Source: Methanobacteriota archaeon (GTDB taxonomy: Archaea; Thermoplasmatota; Thermoplasmata; RBG-16-68-12). Taken from it: a stretch of 6,253 bases of DNA. The stretch covers positions 1-6,253 of the forward strand of contig VBLU01000077.1 in NCBI GenBank assembly GCA_005879065.1, read 5' to 3'. Positions 5,670 through 6,253 of this stretch are shown here, piece after piece. Each line of letters starts with the position of its first letter. Within the stretch, counting starts at the first letter, position 1. Made by a program: the position numbers and the translations under genes. The notes beneath the pieces are model-generated. The model was given only the letters and a program-made list of their open reading frames with translations, was not told where the DNA came from and did not search any database.

Positions 5670-5984
5670 ATGTTCTGTCCGAAGTGCAGCTCCCTCATGT
5701 TTCCGGTGCAGGGGAAATTGCACTGCAATTCATGCGGGTACGAGCGCTCGTTCTCCGGGAAGGACGCGACGACGGCGAAGGTCGCACGATCTGGGAAGGA
5801 GAAACCCTCCGAGACCCTCGTCCTCGATGAGATCACGGAAACGCTGCCGAAGACGCGCGTCGAATGCCCGAAGTGCGGGCACTACGAGGCCTTCTGGGTA
5901 ATGCGTCAGACCCGAGCCGCGGACGAACCGACGACGCGCATCTACCGATGCGTGAAGTGTCAACACACCTGGCGGGAATACTGA
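5670..5984 (+). CDS. tfs: transcription factor S (TFIIS-like RNA polymerase cleavage factor)
   Basis: A 104-residue protein of the exact architecture and length of archaeal TFS. The N-terminal zinc ribbon has Cys3, Cys6, Cys19 and Cys22, resembling RPB9. A linker (about 30-60) leads to the C-terminal TFIIS-type zinc ribbon with Cys66, Cys69, Cys94 and Cys97. The acidic hairpin RAADEPTT (82-89) carries Asp85-Glu86, the pair that TFIIS-type factors insert into the RNA polymerase secondary channel to stimulate cleavage of backtracked transcripts. All eight cysteines and both acidic residues are present, so the protein is predicted to be active rather than one of the inactive or inhibitory TFS paralogues. 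The ATG at 5670 is set by the cysteine pair at its very start and the TATA box upstream. The PCNA gene follows on the same strand with a separate TATA box. Confidence 0.97.
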   Translation: MFCPKCSSLMFPVQGKLHCNSCGYERSFSGKDATTAKVARSGKEKPSETLVLDEITETLPKTRVECPKCGHYEAFWVMRQTRAADEPTTRIYRCVKCQHTWREY

Positions 5985-6007
5985 GTCCGGCGACAAACCC
6001 CGGGAAC

Positions 6008-6015
6008 CTTTATAA
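6008..6015 (+). promoter_or_regulatory. pcn: TATA box for the PCNA gene
   Basis: CTTTATAA sits about 45 bases before the TTG start, predicting transcription from near 6037 and a leader of about 20 bases. That leader contains GGGGGAG (6044-6050), a purine-rich ribosome binding candidate about seven bases from the start codon. This gives the gene a leadered message, unlike the leaderless or near-leaderless genes elsewhere in the window. Confidence 0.7.
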
Positions 6016-6056
6016 CAGGTGACCGGATTTCCGAGGGAATTCCGGGGGAGCGAGGA

Positions 6057-6253
6057 TTGTTCGAGGGGAAGGTCAAAGCGGAGGTCCTCAAGGAGGTCGT
6101 CGACGTCGTGTCGACCCTCGTCGATGAGGCGAAGTTCAATGTTGGGAAGGATTCCATTACGGTGAAGGCCGTCGACCCCGCCCACGTGGCGATGGTGGAC
6201 CTCACCCTCGACCGCGGCGCCTTCGAGGCCTACAAGGCGGACGAAGGCGAACT
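6057..6253 (+). CDS. pcn: DNA polymerase sliding clamp PCNA, 5' part only
   Basis: The visible 65 codons encode the N-terminal part of an archaeal PCNA, a homotrimeric ring around DNA that tethers polymerase, FEN1 and ligase; a full subunit is about 245-250 residues. The recognisable parts are the opening MFEGKVKAEVLKEVVDVV, STLVDEAKFNV and the highly conserved KAVDPAHVAMVDLTL (37-51), which match the first beta strands and helix of the family. The start is TTG at 6057, chosen because it gives the typical first residues (M-F-E) and lies about seven bases after a GGGGGAG ribosome binding candidate; no in-frame ATG serves. The gene runs off the right edge. It lies about 72 bases after transcription factor S on the same strand, but its own TATA box in the gap suggests at least partly separate transcription. 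Confidence 0.96.
   Translation, partial: MFEGKVKAEVLKEVVDVVSTLVDEAKFNVGKDSITVKAVDPAHVAMVDLTLDRGAFEAYKADEGE

Noticed and set aside
5123..5830. A 235-codon plus-strand frame overlapping the membrane protein and transcription factor S
   Set aside because: It overlaps two supported genes in another frame and reads as low-complexity Arg/Thr/Ser/Pro, typical of a shifted frame in GC-rich DNA.
1..6253. Mobile elements, CRISPR arrays, phage or defence systems
   Set aside because: I saw no transposase or integrase motifs, no regularly spaced repeats and no terminal inverted repeats. Although tRNA genes are common integration sites, no partial tRNA copy (attachment-site repeat) is visible.

Overview
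The window reads as chromosomal DNA from a GC-rich archaeon, most likely a euryarchaeote of the Thermoplasmatota type. The archaeal assignment rests on transcription factor S, a PCNA sliding clamp, a tRNA-Tyr with C1-G72 and an intron after the anticodon, and TATA boxes about 25 bases before starts with very short or absent leaders. The lineage within archaea is inferred from general impression only.

Layout. Bases 1-158 are a relatively AT-rich gap with a TATA-like box that may serve a gene leaving the left edge. A minus-strand M20-family metallopeptidase homologue (159-1610) follows, and its upstream region is shared with a divergent tRNA-Phe(GAA) gene (1687-1760). Next is a minus-strand protein of the terpenoid cyclase/prenyltransferase alpha-toroid type (1785-2627), with a TATA box placed for leaderless transcription. 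It is divergent from an intron-containing tRNA-Tyr(GUA) gene (2741-2854). Two small plus-strand enzyme-like genes come next: a flavin reductase-domain protein (2932-3390) and a single-domain cupin (3459-3803). A CBS-pair protein (3834-4388, minus) and a multi-span membrane protein with a long charged tail (4471-5616, plus) diverge from one AT-rich promoter region. The right end carries transcription factor S (5670-5984) and the 5' part of the PCNA gene (from 6057, cut by the window edge).

How the genes relate. The right end is an information-processing pair (transcript cleavage factor and DNA clamp), each gene with its own TATA box. The rest is a set of mostly singly transcribed housekeeping or uncharacterised genes with frequent strand switches, so no large operon or pathway is visible. 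I see no mobile element, CRISPR array, phage gene or defence system. The most unusual points are loss of two expected metal ligands in the M20 protein, a degenerate second CBS site, a membrane protein with an acidic/arginine-rich tail, and a structured tRNA-Tyr intron.
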